From Ferdinandcohnia sp047246645 (GTDB taxonomy: Bacteria; Bacillota; Bacilli; Bacillales; Bacillaceae_L), in contig NZ_JBFOKR010000005.1 in the NCBI RefSeq assembly GCF_047246645.1, positions 1 to 64,000 on the forward strand: a stretch of DNA of 64,000 nt, given 5' to 3'. The notes under the pieces are model-generated. The model did not search any database. It was not told the DNA's origin and saw only the letters and a program-made list of their open reading frames with translations. The translations under genes and the position numbers were made by a program. Shown piece after piece: positions 1 through 8,451 of the stretch; the stretch's first letter is position 1, and the number at the start of each line of letters is the position of its first letter.

Positions 1-75
1 GAGGATTAGCTCAGCTGGGAGAGCACCTGCCTTACAAGCAGGGGGTCGGCGGTTCGATCCCGTCATCCTCCACCA
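1..75 (+). tRNA. tRNA-Val (TAC), first base cut off by window edge
   Basis: Cloverleaf with anticodon TAC and an encoded CCA end. The acceptor 3' strand ends ATCCTCC, so the expected first G lies just outside the window and the gene is 5'-partial by one base. It is the first visible member of a cluster with trnD gene order. Confidence 0.95.
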
Positions 76-110
76 TTATGTATTATAACAAAAGTTTATA
101 TCTCTTTTTA

Positions 111-125
111 TCGCGGGGTGGAGCA
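111..125 (+). pseudogene. truncated 5' copy of the initiator tRNA-Met gene
   Basis: The bases TCGCGGGGTGGAGCA repeat the first 14 bases of the tRNA-Met gene at 253 plus one flanking base. The AT-rich spacer in front is also similar in both places. The copy stops after GAGCA in the D-stem, and about 125 bases of unrelated sequence follow before the complete gene. Confidence 0.6.
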
Positions 126-252
126 ATGAGCGTTGCTTCGATGATTAATCTGCGAGTTGTCCCGACGGATTAGCTTCTTGATTAGGCTTTTAGAGGAAGG
201 GACAGTCATATGCTAACTCAGCGCATGACAAAAACTATATACTTTCTATTAT

Positions 253-329
<77 letters not shown>

Positions 330-335
330 AATTAA

Positions 336-411
336 GGTCCCGTGGTGTAGCGGTTAACATGCCTGCCTGTCACGCAGGAGATCGCCGGTTCGATCCCGGT
401 CGGGACCGCCA
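336..411 (+). tRNA. tRNA-Asp (GTC)
   Basis: Anticodon GTC, acceptor stem GGTCCCG/CGGGACC, encoded CCA, 76 nt. Confidence 0.96.
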
Positions 412-425
412 TAATATTAAAACAT

Positions 426-501
426 GGCTCAGTAGCTCAGTCGGTAGAGCAAAGGACTGAAAATCCTTGTGTCGGCGGTTCGATTCCGTCCTGAGCCACC
501 A
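426..501 (+). tRNA. tRNA-Phe (GAA)
   Basis: Anticodon GAA, acceptor stem GGCTCAG/CTGAGCC, encoded CCA, 76 nt. Confidence 0.96.
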
Positions 502-524
502 TTTAATATTCTATATTTATTTGT

Positions 525-550
525 GCCGGTGTAGCTCAGTTGGTAGAGCA
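525..550 (+). pseudogene. truncated 5' copy of tRNA-Thr
   Basis: These 26 bases are identical to the first 26 bases of the tRNA-Thr gene at 660. The copy stops after GAGCA at the end of the D-stem. About 110 bases of unrelated sequence follow, including a second GAGCAACTG at about 619-627, before the intact gene. No anticodon or T arm is present. Confidence 0.65.
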
Positions 551-659
551 TGCCGTTACAACAATGAATTGGCTTCTCTGGCGGCATGCGAGGAACATCG
601 CAAGGTGTGACGAGCAACTGTTCAGGAGAGAAAAAAGAAGTATCTTCATATATTAATAT

Positions 660-735
<76 letters not shown>

Positions 736-752
736 TTTTTTAATTAAATAGT

Positions 753-837
753 GGAGGGGTAGCGAAGTGGCTAAACGCGGCGGACTGTAAATCCGCTCCC
801 TCCGGGTTCGGCGGTTCGAATCCGTCCCCCTCCACCA
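753..837 (+). tRNA. tRNA-Tyr (GTA)
   Basis: Anticodon GTA, long variable arm (85 nt in total), acceptor stem GGAGGGG/CCCCTCC, encoded CCA. Confidence 0.96.
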
Positions 838-868
838 TTTTTAAAAAAGTAGTAACATTCTATAGTGT

Positions 869-942
869 AGGGGTATAGTTTAAAGGTAGAACGAAGGTCT
901 CCAAAACCTTTGGTGTGGGTTCGATTCCTACTACCCCTGCCA
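869..942 (+). tRNA. tRNA-Trp (CCA)
   Basis: Anticodon CCA, acceptor stem AGGGGTA/TACCCCT, encoded CCA end, 74 nt. Confidence 0.96.
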
Positions 943-952
943 ATATTATTAT

Positions 953-1029
953 GGCGATTGTGGCGAAGTGGTTAACGCATCGGATTGTGGTTCCGACATT
1001 CGTGGGTTCGATTCCCATCAGTCGCCCCA
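953..1029 (+). tRNA. tRNA-His (GTG)
   Basis: Anticodon GTG. The 5' end carries the extra G typical of His tRNA, pairing with the C that replaces the discriminator A. CCA is encoded. Confidence 0.96.
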
Positions 1030-1146
1030 TTTTTTTATTTGGATATTAAGCAAACGTAAAATTCACTTAATAAATTTTTCAGAATATCCTCTTTCGGAGT
1101 TGCTCATGCAGCTTACTCGATGATGTATTTCATGATGATTAATCAA

Positions 1147-1221
1147 TGGGCTATAGCCAAGTGGTAAGGCAACGGACTTTGACTCCGTCATTCGTAGGTT
1201 CGAATCCTGCTAGCCCAGCCA
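1147..1221 (+). tRNA. tRNA-Gln (TTG)
   Basis: Anticodon TTG, acceptor stem TGGGCTA/TAGCCCA, G discriminator, encoded CCA. Confidence 0.96.
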
Positions 1222-1248
1222 TTTTATTTTTTTATTTAAAAGTATATT

Positions 1249-1323
1249 GCGGAAGTAGTTCAGTGGTAGAACACCACCTTGCCAAGGTGGGGGTCGCGGG
1301 TTCGAATCCCGTCTTCCGCTCCA
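1249..1323 (+). tRNA. tRNA-Gly (GCC)
   Basis: Anticodon GCC, acceptor stem GCGGAAG/CTTCCGC, encoded CCA. Only two bases separate it from tRNA-Cys. Confidence 0.96.
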
Positions 1324-1325
1324 AC

Positions 1326-1399
<74 letters not shown>

Positions 1400-1423
1400 T
1401 TATACTTTTACAATAATCTATAT

Positions 1424-1509
1424 GCCGGGGTGGCGGAACTGGCAGACGCACAGGACTTAAAATCCTGCGGTAGGTGACTACCGTACCGGTTCGATTCCGG
1501 TCCTCGGCA
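1424..1509 (+). tRNA. tRNA-Leu (TAA), no encoded CCA
   Basis: Anticodon TAA with a long class II variable arm. The discriminator A is followed by TCC, not CCA, so the 3' end must be added by the CCA-adding enzyme, unlike the eleven upstream genes in the cluster. Confidence 0.95.
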
Positions 1510-1542
1510 TCCTTACTTTTGGATGTCTTTCATTTTATATTT

Positions 1543-1623
1543 GCCGGTGTGGCGGAATTGGCAGACGCGCACGACTCAAAATCGTGTTCCTCTGGAGTGT
1601 CGGTTCGACCCCGACCACCGGTA
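1543..1623 (+). tRNA. tRNA-Leu (CAA), no encoded CCA
   Basis: Anticodon CAA with a class II variable arm. The acceptor stem closes with a G-T pair and the 3' flank reads TCA instead of CCA. It is the last gene of the cluster and a terminator follows at once. Confidence 0.95.
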
Positions 1624-1627
1624 TCAT

Positions 1628-1662
1628 AAAAAACACTTCTATCTAATTAGAAGTGTTTTTTA
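1628..1662 (+). terminator. terminator of the tRNA cluster
   Basis: Inverted repeat AACACTTCT/AGAAGTGTT with an 8-nt loop, followed by a T run. Confidence 0.85.
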
Positions 1663-1748
1663 TTTTGTCTTCATTTATAATTTCATCCATAGTTCTATTT
1701 AACCCCCTTCGTAGATATTAATGAGTAAAACGAAGTGGAGGAATTCAA

Positions 1749-2720
1749 ATGAGAGCAATCCTTTATAAAAAGTATGGTCCCCCCAATGTTCTTCAACTAA
1801 AAGAAGTAGAAAAACCCATTCCAAAGGATAATGAGATATTGGTAAAAGTAAAAGCAACAACTGTATCTGTAGCAGATATACGATCACGAAGTTTTACAGT
1901 TCCTCCACTATTTTGGCTGCCTGCCCGAATTACACTTGGTTTACGACAACCAAAAAAACAGATATTAGGGATGGAATTAGCTGGTGTAGTCGAGTCAATT
2001 GGAAGAAATGTTAAAAGGTTTAAGGAAGGTGACCAAGTTTTTGCAGCCACTCTTTCAGATTTTGGTGCGTATGCTGAGTATAAATGTTTATCAGAAGATG
2101 GCCCAGTAAGTATAAAACCTAATAACATAACTATGGAGGAGGCAGCTGCTATTCCAATTGGAGCTCGAACTGCATTGTTTTTTCTTAGAAAGGCTACTCT
2201 TAAGAAAGGAGATAAGATCCTAATCTATGGTGCATCAGGCAGTGTAGGAAGTTATGCAGTCCAGTTAGCTAAATATTTTGGTGCGAACGTAACTGGGGTA
2301 TGCAGTACAACAAATTTAGATATGGTGAAAGCTCTAGGAGCAGATAAAGTAGTTGATTACACTAAGGAAGATCTTTCTAAGCTTGAGGGTACATATGATG
2401 TTATTTTTGAAGCAGTTAATAAGAGCTCATTTTCAACCTGGTTGGTGCTACTAAAAAGCGGCGGAACTTATATAAATGTCACGGAACCAATTCCAAGTTT
2501 TCAAATGGTATGGGCTAAGTTGACAGGTAATATTAATTTCATTATGAGTAGAAACTCACCTGAAACCAGTGAGGCTTTAGAATTCATCAAAGGACTTATC
2601 GAAAAAGGCAAATTGAAAGTAGCCATAGATAGATCCTACCCGTTTGAAGAGATCGTCGAAGCTCATAGGTATGTAGAGAAAGGGCACAAAAAAGGTAATG
2701 TCATAATAACAATAAAATAA
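1749..2720 (+). CDS. NAD(P)-dependent zinc-free alcohol dehydrogenase (MDR superfamily)
   Basis: 323-aa medium-chain dehydrogenase/reductase of the quinone oxidoreductase/enoyl reductase branch, expected to be cytosolic and to use NAD(P)H on an aldehyde, ketone or enone. The N-terminal GroES-like domain spans about residues 1-125. The Rossmann domain follows, with the nucleotide motif GASGSVGSYAVQLAK near residue 157. The cysteines and histidines that bind catalytic zinc in classical alcohol dehydrogenases are absent. The start has a GGAGG site 7 bases upstream. It is a single gene just after the tRNA terminator. The substrate cannot be told from the sequence. Confidence 0.85.
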   Translation: MRAILYKKYGPPNVLQLKEVEKPIPKDNEILVKVKATTVSVADIRSRSFTVPPLFWLPARITLGLRQPKKQILGMELAGVVESIGRNVKRFKEGDQVFAATLSDFGAYAEYKCLSEDGPVSIKPNNITMEEAAAIPIGARTALFFLRKATLKKGDKILIYGASGSVGSYAVQLAKYFGANVTGVCSTTNLDMVKALGADKVVDYTKEDLSKLEGTYDVIFEAVNKSSFSTWLVLLKSGGTYINVTEPIPSFQMVWAKLTGNINFIMSRNSPETSEALEFIKGLIEKGKLKVAIDRSYPFEEIVEAHRYVEKGHKKGNVIITIK

Positions 2721-2806
2721 AAAGTGCGATAAGGGGACAGGTTATCTGACCTAGACAAGTAGGTCTACTATTTTGATATGGAGCACTAGAAGGGAGACAT
2801 TTCTAC

Positions 2807-3313
2807 ATGTTAGTACTCGAAACTGAGAGATTAAGTATGAGATGGGTAGAAGAAAGAGATTCAGAGTTTATTATGAGATTACTTAATGAACCAGGTTGGT
2901 TAAAATACATTGGGGATAAAGGAATACATACATTAGATGACGCAGTTGCATATATTAAGAACGGACCGCAGGCTATGTATGAACGGGAAGGATTTGGACT
3001 ATTTGTAGCACAGTTAAAGGAAAATCATATTCCTATTGGCTTGTGTGGGTTGATTAAACGGGATGGACTTAAAGATGTTGATATCGGTTATGCAATTCTA
3101 TCCGATTATCATTCAAAAGGCTATGCGTATGAGGCGGCAAGAGGTATGGTTGGGTACGCCAAAGAAATCGGGTTGAAGTGCATCGTAGCATTTACAACTA
3201 AAGATAATCAGCGCTCGTATAGACTCCTTGAAAAGCTCGGAATGAAGTTTGATTGCTTCGTAACGCTCCCAAATGATACAGTAGAATTAAAGAAATATGG
3301 GTTAGAATTATAA
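2807..3313 (+). CDS. GNAT family N-acetyltransferase (RimJ/RimL type)
   Basis: 168-aa acetyltransferase. It opens with the LVLETERLSMRWVEERD strand-helix typical of the RimJ/RimL group, which transfers acetyl from acetyl-CoA to an amino group. The acetyl-CoA loop lies around GYAILSDYHSKGYAYEAA (residues 104-121). A late NQRSYRLLEKLGMKF segment is the usual C-terminal helix and strand of the fold. A GGGAG site precedes the ATG. The substrate is unknown. The gene stands alone, without a visible partner. Confidence 0.85.
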   Translation: MLVLETERLSMRWVEERDSEFIMRLLNEPGWLKYIGDKGIHTLDDAVAYIKNGPQAMYEREGFGLFVAQLKENHIPIGLCGLIKRDGLKDVDIGYAILSDYHSKGYAYEAARGMVGYAKEIGLKCIVAFTTKDNQRSYRLLEKLGMKFDCFVTLPNDTVELKKYGLEL

Positions 3314-3356
3314 CGAAGTAAAATTAACTATATCATATGAAAAACTGAGGTAAAAA

Positions 3357-3605
3357 ATGGTAAAGAAAAACTTTAACAAATTAGATAAACTTCAAGTAAT
3401 ATTTGCGATATCTGCTGCTATATTAGCAGTAATCTCTTTTACATTTGAAGATTACTATTGGATGTTCAGGATAGTATATATTTTGCTAGCTTTAAATTTA
3501 ATGACCTTTGCAGTACAAAGGCTTAAACAAACTAAAAATGCACCAATTTCTCTTTTGATTTTAGTTATGGCGGTATTAATTATTTTCTTATCAATTTTTC
3601 CTTAA
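3357..3605 (+). CDS. small membrane protein of unknown function
   Basis: 82 residues with three hydrophobic stretches, at about 13-27, 32-52 and 60-80. A short lysine-rich head suggests a cytoplasmic N-terminus. A GAGGT site lies 6 bases before the ATG. I do not recognise a named family; similar small DUF-type membrane proteins are common in Bacillus. It lies 43 bases after the acetyltransferase and could be co-transcribed with it. Confidence 0.6.
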   Translation: MVKKNFNKLDKLQVIFAISAAILAVISFTFEDYYWMFRIVYILLALNLMTFAVQRLKQTKNAPISLLILVMAVLIIFLSIFP

Positions 3606-3889
3606 AGACACTGAAAATTTATTGAAAGTAAAATGTATTTGATTCCCTCGAGCACAAAATACGTTCCTATTTTATACATTTCTCTTCTAAGATAGATTAC
3701 ATTCAATTGAGAATATCGACAGTTTTGCAAGCATACTTCAAATATATATCCAGACTACGATAAACCGACAAATAACATAAACTAAACAAAAAAGGCAGTG
3801 GATTTATCCTTTAAAATTACACTGCTTTTTGCGATACACTTACTATAATATGGTAATATAAGTAATGGAAATATTTAAGGGGGAAATGA
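3606..3889 (+). other. intergenic region
   Basis: No gene-like reading frame with a ribosome binding site was seen. The only clear structure is the terminator at 3789-3830. The promoter for the PspC-domain gene should lie after it, around TATAAT-like bases near 3843-3858. Confidence 0.5.
3789..3830 (+). terminator. intrinsic terminator
   Basis: Stem AAGGCAGTG/CACTGCTTT with a 19-nt loop and T run, ending the 2807-3605 unit. Confidence 0.75.
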
Positions 3890-4075
3890 ATGAAAAATAA
3901 GTTAAGAAAATCCTCAACTGATAAGTCAATTGCTGGGGTTTGTGGAGGAATTGCTGAGTTTTTTGGTATATCCTCAACTGCAGTAAGACTTCTATTTATA
4001 TTTTTACCTGGTAATATACTTATTTATTTAATTCTTACTAATACGATGACTGACAGCCCACCTAGTTTATATTAA
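3890..4075 (+). CDS. stand-alone PspC-domain membrane protein
   Basis: 61 residues that match the PspC domain almost end to end: a basic start (KNKLRKSSTDKSIAGVCGG), then the FGISSTAVRLLFIF segment and one membrane helix. PspC proteins belong to envelope-stress (phage shock) responses. The last residues (TNTMTDSPPSLY) look less conserved than the usual IMPEEP ending. A GGGGGA site precedes the ATG by about 7 bases. It has its own terminator and no other psp gene nearby. Confidence 0.8.
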   Translation: MKNKLRKSSTDKSIAGVCGGIAEFFGISSTAVRLLFIFLPGNILIYLILTNTMTDSPPSLY

Positions 4076-4147
4076 ATTTATTCGGAGATTAAAATTCTTC
4101 TTAGTACATATTCTTTTTTTTTTATAAAATCTTAATAGAATCTAGGG

Positions 4148-4185
4148 AAAAAAGCAGAGTGAGTAATAATCACTTTGCTTTTTTT
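4148..4185 (+). terminator. intrinsic terminator after the PspC gene
   Basis: Stem AAAGCAGAGTGA/TCACTTTGCTTT with a 7-nt loop and a T run. Confidence 0.85.
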
Positions 4186-4305
4186 GATTGATTTTTTTAG
4201 ATCTAGTTTTAATATACAAGTCTGAAAAAGTTTTGTAGAACTAAATTAATAAGGGTCTAATCCCCTAATGTTAAAAAAGTGAAGATGAAAACAAAATAGT
4301 GCTAT

Positions 4306-4321
4306 AAGAAAGCGTTTTCCT
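4306..4321 (+). promoter_or_regulatory. candidate cre site (CcpA) before the sugar ABC operon
   Basis: The bases GAAAGCGTTTTC match the core of the catabolite-responsive element with the invariant central CG. The site lies 67 bp before the binding-protein gene, consistent with glucose repression of the importer. It is a motif match only. Confidence 0.6.
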
Positions 4322-4387
4322 ACGTGTGTATCGGTGATATATTTAGCCTGTAAGTAAATAAAACAGATATATGAAAGGGGTTTCAAG

Positions 4388-5497
4388 ATGAAAAAAGGAT
4401 TTAAGTTTCTTCTTACATTAGTTGCAATTATGTCTGTTCTTGTTGCTACTGCTTGTAGTGATTCGAGTGGAGGAAAAGCTGGAGTTAGTGTTGGTATCGT
4501 ATTACCTACTAAAGATGAGCCAAGATGGGTTCAAGATGAAACTAGATTTAAAGATGCTTTAAAAGATTCAGAGTATACTACTGAAATCTTATTTTCTCAA
4601 GGATCTTCTGCTAAGGAAAAAGAGAACGTTGAAACTTTAATCAGTAAGGGAATCGATGTTTTAATTATCGCTCCTCATGATGGCACAGCTGCTGGTTCTG
4701 CGGTTGAAGCGGCTAAAAAAGAAGGAATCACTGTTATCGCATATGACCGTCTAATTACTGACACAGATGCAGTAGATTACTATGTTACATTTGACAGCGT
4801 TGCTGTAGGTGAGGCACAAGGACAATATTTAATTGAAAACACTAAAGGTACAGGCGTACCGTTGTATCTATATGCTGGTGCTGCTTCTGATAATAACGCA
4901 TTTTTATTCTTTGAAGGTGCTTGGAAAGTACTACAACCGAAAATTGCTGATGGAACTTTTGTAATTGCAAACTCAAGTGAAGCAGTTGCATTACAAGACA
5001 AAGCTGAACTTACTCGTGATGAGTTAGGTAAAATTCTTGGTCAGGTTACTACAAACTGGGATCCAAACGAAGCTAAAAACAAAGCTCAAACACATTTAAC
5101 AGCTGCTAGTGATGATTTAAAAGGTGATGTTGCAATTCTAGCTCCAAACGATGGAACTGCTCGTTCAATCGCTGACGTTTTTGCAACTGATGGCGCTATT
5201 TCAAGCTATGTAGTAACAGGTCAAGATGCTGAAAAAGCTTCTATCCAATATATAATTGACGGTAAACAGTCAATGACTGTATTCAAAGATGTTCGTACTT
5301 TAGTTACTGATGCTATGGGTATGGCTATTGATATTCTAGATGGCAAAACACCTGAAACAACTGGATCTTACAATAATGGTAGTGTAGATGTTAAAGCTAA
5401 ACAAACTGACGTAATCGTAGTTAAACAAGATAACGTGAAGAGTGAACTTATTGATTCAGGTTACTATGAAGCAAGTGAGTTTACTGGATTAGAATAA
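4388..5497 (+). CDS. sugar ABC transporter substrate-binding lipoprotein (XylF/ChvE type)
   Basis: 369-aa solute-binding protein of the periplasmic-binding-protein type I class. A lipoprotein signal ends at the lipobox VATAC (Cys23), so the mature protein is anchored to the outer face of the membrane. The segments IDVLIIAPHDGTAAGSAVEA and ITVIAYDRLI (about 93-125) are typical of the xylose/multiple-sugar binders XylF and ChvE. It is the first gene of a three-gene importer: lipoprotein, double ATPase, permease. The likely ligand is an aldose such as xylose, arabinose or glucose, but no sugar catabolic gene is nearby to decide. Confidence 0.9.
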   Translation: MKKGFKFLLTLVAIMSVLVATACSDSSGGKAGVSVGIVLPTKDEPRWVQDETRFKDALKDSEYTTEILFSQGSSAKEKENVETLISKGIDVLIIAPHDGTAAGSAVEAAKKEGITVIAYDRLITDTDAVDYYVTFDSVAVGEAQGQYLIENTKGTGVPLYLYAGAASDNNAFLFFEGAWKVLQPKIADGTFVIANSSEAVALQDKAELTRDELGKILGQVTTNWDPNEAKNKAQTHLTAASDDLKGDVAILAPNDGTARSIADVFATDGAISSYVVTGQDAEKASIQYIIDGKQSMTVFKDVRTLVTDAMGMAIDILDGKTPETTGSYNNGSVDVKAKQTDVIVVKQDNVKSELIDSGYYEASEFTGLE

Positions 5498-5571
5498 TAG
5501 ATTAACTGATTTGAAGTAACAGTGTTAGGCGAGTGTCTAACACTTTACTTCATTGGTAAGGAGGCATAACG

Positions 5572-7092
5572 ATGAGCGATTATATTTTAGAGATGAATCA
5601 GATATCGAAGGAATTTACAGGTGTGAAGGCGCTCTCTAATGTCAACTTCAAAGTTGAAAGAGGAGAAATCCACTGTTTAGTAGGAGAGAATGGTGCCGGT
5701 AAATCGACGCTTATGAAGGTGCTTAGTGGAGTGTATCCTTATGGAAATTATGAGGGAGATATTGTTTTTAACGGTAAGGTGCAACAGTTTAACAAAATAA
5801 GCGATAGCGTAGATGTAGGTATCGCGATTATTTATCAGGAACTGGCATTGTTCCCTGATTTATCTGTTTATGAAAATATATTTGTTGGTAATGAAATCCA
5901 GCGTGGTGGAGTTCTAGATTGGAACAAAGCTATTGTTAAATCAAAGGAAATGCTAGATAAGGTTAATTTGAAGGTAAATCCAGAAACATTAATTAAAGAT
6001 TTAGGTGTAGGAAAACAACAACTAGTAGAAATTGCAAAAGCACTAAGCAAAGAAGTTAAGCTTCTCATATTAGATGAGCCAACTGCTGCGCTAAATGAGG
6101 ACGATAGTGAAAACCTATTGCAGTTACTACGTGAGCTTAAAAAGCAAGGTATTACATCCATCATGATTTCGCACAAACTGAAGGAAGTCACAGCCATTGC
6201 AGACAAAATAACCGTTCTTCGGGATGGCGAAACAATTTGTACATTGGATGCATCAAAAGGCGAAATAAATGAAGCTGTCATAATAAAAAATATGGTTGGT
6301 CGCGAAATTGAAGATATTTATCCGAAGAGAGAGAAGAAGGAATTTGGTAAAAAGGTTCTTGAGTTAGTTAACTGGACTGCTTATGACCCTAAGTTAGGAC
6401 GTAATGTAGCATCAGATGTTACGATTCATGTTAAGCAGGGCGAAATTGTAGGAATAGCCGGCTTAATGGGTTCAGGAAGGACAGAACTCGCACAAAGTAT
6501 TTTTGGTAACTCAAAGAATTACAAGCTTCAAGGAGAATTGCTTCTTGAAGGAAAGCCTACCAATTTTAAGCATACCAGTGATGCGATTAAAGCTGGGATT
6601 GCTTATGTGACCGAAGATCGAAAAGGTGATGGCTTATTTTTACTACAAGATATCAAAAACAATATTTCAATAGGTAATTTAACAAGTATTGCTTCCAATG
6701 GGAAGGTTAATGAAAACGAAGAAATAAGAATTGCAGAGGAATATCGAGAATCATTGGGAATTAAAACCCCTTCCATACAACAGTTAGTGGGTAATTTAAG
6801 TGGTGGGAACCAACAAAAGGTTTCTTTAGGAAAATGGCTTTTTGTAGGACCGAAGCTGTTGATATTAGATGAGCCAACTCGTGGTATAGATGTTGGTGCT
6901 AAATTTGAAATTTACACAGTTATGAATGAACTGATTGATAGAGGCATGAGTATTATTATGATTTCATCTGAGCTTGGCGAAGTATTAGGAATGAGCGATC
7001 GTGTGTATGTAATGGCAGAAGGCGAAATCAAAGGTGAGTTGTCATCAGAGGAAGCGAATCAAGAAAAGATTATGCAACTCGCGACGCAATAG
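5572..7092 (+). CDS. sugar ABC transporter ATP-binding protein (XylG/GguA type)
   Basis: 506-aa ATPase with two nucleotide-binding domains fused in tandem, as in carbohydrate importers of the RbsA/XylG/GguA class. Domain 1 has Walker A GENGAGKST (about 39-47), signature LGVGKQQ and Walker B LLILDEPTAA. Domain 2 has the altered P loop GLMGSGRTEL (about 296), signature LSGGNQQK and Walker B LLILDEPTRGID. The motif TEDRKGDGL is usual for this class. It powers the membrane permease 13 bases downstream. A GGAGG site precedes the ATG. Confidence 0.93.
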   Translation: MSDYILEMNQISKEFTGVKALSNVNFKVERGEIHCLVGENGAGKSTLMKVLSGVYPYGNYEGDIVFNGKVQQFNKISDSVDVGIAIIYQELALFPDLSVYENIFVGNEIQRGGVLDWNKAIVKSKEMLDKVNLKVNPETLIKDLGVGKQQLVEIAKALSKEVKLLILDEPTAALNEDDSENLLQLLRELKKQGITSIMISHKLKEVTAIADKITVLRDGETICTLDASKGEINEAVIIKNMVGREIEDIYPKREKKEFGKKVLELVNWTAYDPKLGRNVASDVTIHVKQGEIVGIAGLMGSGRTELAQSIFGNSKNYKLQGELLLEGKPTNFKHTSDAIKAGIAYVTEDRKGDGLFLLQDIKNNISIGNLTSIASNGKVNENEEIRIAEEYRESLGIKTPSIQQLVGNLSGGNQQKVSLGKWLFVGPKLLILDEPTRGIDVGAKFEIYTVMNELIDRGMSIIMISSELGEVLGMSDRVYVMAEGEIKGELSSEEANQEKIMQLATQ

Positions 7093-7105
7093 GAGGTAAA
7101 CAATA

Positions 7106-8281
7106 ATGAATCTGTTCAATGAAGCAAGGAATTTAATAAAAACGAATATTCGTGATTATGGGATGTACATTGCTCTAATTGTTATTATGGTCACTTTTAC
7201 AATCTTAACTGATGGATTATTTCTCACATCCCGTAATATTAGTAATCTACTGGACTCCGCAGGTTATATAGCTGTATTAGCAGTCGGTGTTATGCTAGTT
7301 ATCGTTATACGACATATTGACTTATCAATAGGATTTTTAGCTGGTTTTCTTGGGGCAATTGCAGCAATTTTATTGATGCAGTTCAATTTGCCAGTTTATA
7401 TCGTGATACCAATCATTTTAATCCTTGGTATTTTGGCTGGTTCTGCTACTGGTTTTCTTGTAGCTAAAGTTGGAATCCCAGCCTTTGTTGCCACACTAGC
7501 GGGTTGGCTTATATATAGAGGAGCAATTCTATTAGTAACAGAAAAATCAGGAACAATTAATGTTAACAATGACGCATTTAATGCGATAGGTAACGGATAT
7601 ATTCCTTCGATTATGGAAGTTGGAGGCCTACATTTACTTTCGTTGATTCTCGGAGCACTGGCAATCGTATTTTATGTGTATAGTGCAATTTCAAATCGAA
7701 GAAACAAAGTGAAATATAATTTTAGCGTTGTTTCAAGTCCGCTGTTCGTAATACAATTGGTATTTGTTTCAGCAATAATTGCTTATATTACATGGCTTTT
7801 AGCAGGTTATAATGGATTCTCTTGGACAGTTATTATCATCCTTCTTGTTGTTCTTGTGTATCATTTCATTACTACAAAAACAGTTTTAGGTAGACATATT
7901 TATGCAGTTGGTAGTAACCCAGAAGCTGCTCACTTAACAGGGATCAGTGTTAGTAAAATAACTTTCCTTGTGTTTGGTTCAATGGGTATGCTTTCAGCTT
8001 TATCAGGTATTCTGTTCACATCTCGTTTACAAGCAGCTACAACAACGGCTGGTACATTATTTGAAATGGATGCAATTGCTGCAGCATTCGTTGGTGGTGT
8101 ATCTGCTGCAGGTGGCGTTGGTAAAGTAACAGGAGCTGTTATAGGAGCATTAGTTATGGCTACACTAACAAACGGTATGAACTTGATGGGTGTAGGTATT
8201 GCCCCTCAATATATCATTCGTGGCGGAGTACTTACTCTAGCAGTTATCTTTGATGTAATGACTCGTAGACAAAGAGCTTAA
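7106..8281 (+). CDS. sugar ABC transporter permease (XylH/GguB type)
   Basis: 391-aa polytopic membrane protein of the ribose/xylose permease family, with roughly 10 hydrophobic segments. Its length fits XylH/GguB (about 390 aa), longer than RbsC. The conserved EAA-like loop reads GRHIYAVGSNPEAAHLTGISV (starting near residue 261). A GGAGG site lies 8 bases before the start. It is the last gene of the importer, and a terminator follows at 8351. Confidence 0.92.
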   Translation: MNLFNEARNLIKTNIRDYGMYIALIVIMVTFTILTDGLFLTSRNISNLLDSAGYIAVLAVGVMLVIVIRHIDLSIGFLAGFLGAIAAILLMQFNLPVYIVIPIILILGILAGSATGFLVAKVGIPAFVATLAGWLIYRGAILLVTEKSGTINVNNDAFNAIGNGYIPSIMEVGGLHLLSLILGALAIVFYVYSAISNRRNKVKYNFSVVSSPLFVIQLVFVSAIIAYITWLLAGYNGFSWTVIIILLVVLVYHFITTKTVLGRHIYAVGSNPEAAHLTGISVSKITFLVFGSMGMLSALSGILFTSRLQAATTTAGTLFEMDAIAAAFVGGVSAAGGVGKVTGAVIGALVMATLTNGMNLMGVGIAPQYIIRGGVLTLAVIFDVMTRRQRA

Positions 8282-8350
8282 TGATTTGGGGATGGGGAAA
8301 AGTTGGCCTTTGTCTTTATGTGTATGAATGTAAACAAAAACCACCGATAT

Positions 8351-8387
8351 AAAAAGACACTTCTTATTAACTGAGAAGTGTTTTTTA
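8351..8387 (+). terminator. terminator of the sugar ABC operon
   Basis: Stem CACTTCT/AGAAGTG with a 9-nt loop and a T run. Confidence 0.85.
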
Positions 8388-8410
8388 ATTGACATTCTAA
8401 AATAGTATTC

Positions 8411-8451
8411 AAAAACTCGCCACGTTATATCAACGTGGCGAGTTCTTTTTT
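8411..8451. terminator. strong bidirectional terminator
   Basis: A 12-bp GC-rich inverted repeat (ACTCGCCACGTT/AACGTGGCGAGT) with a 5-nt loop lies between convergent units, with A/T tracts on both sides. It serves mainly the minus-strand YhgE-like gene. Confidence 0.9.
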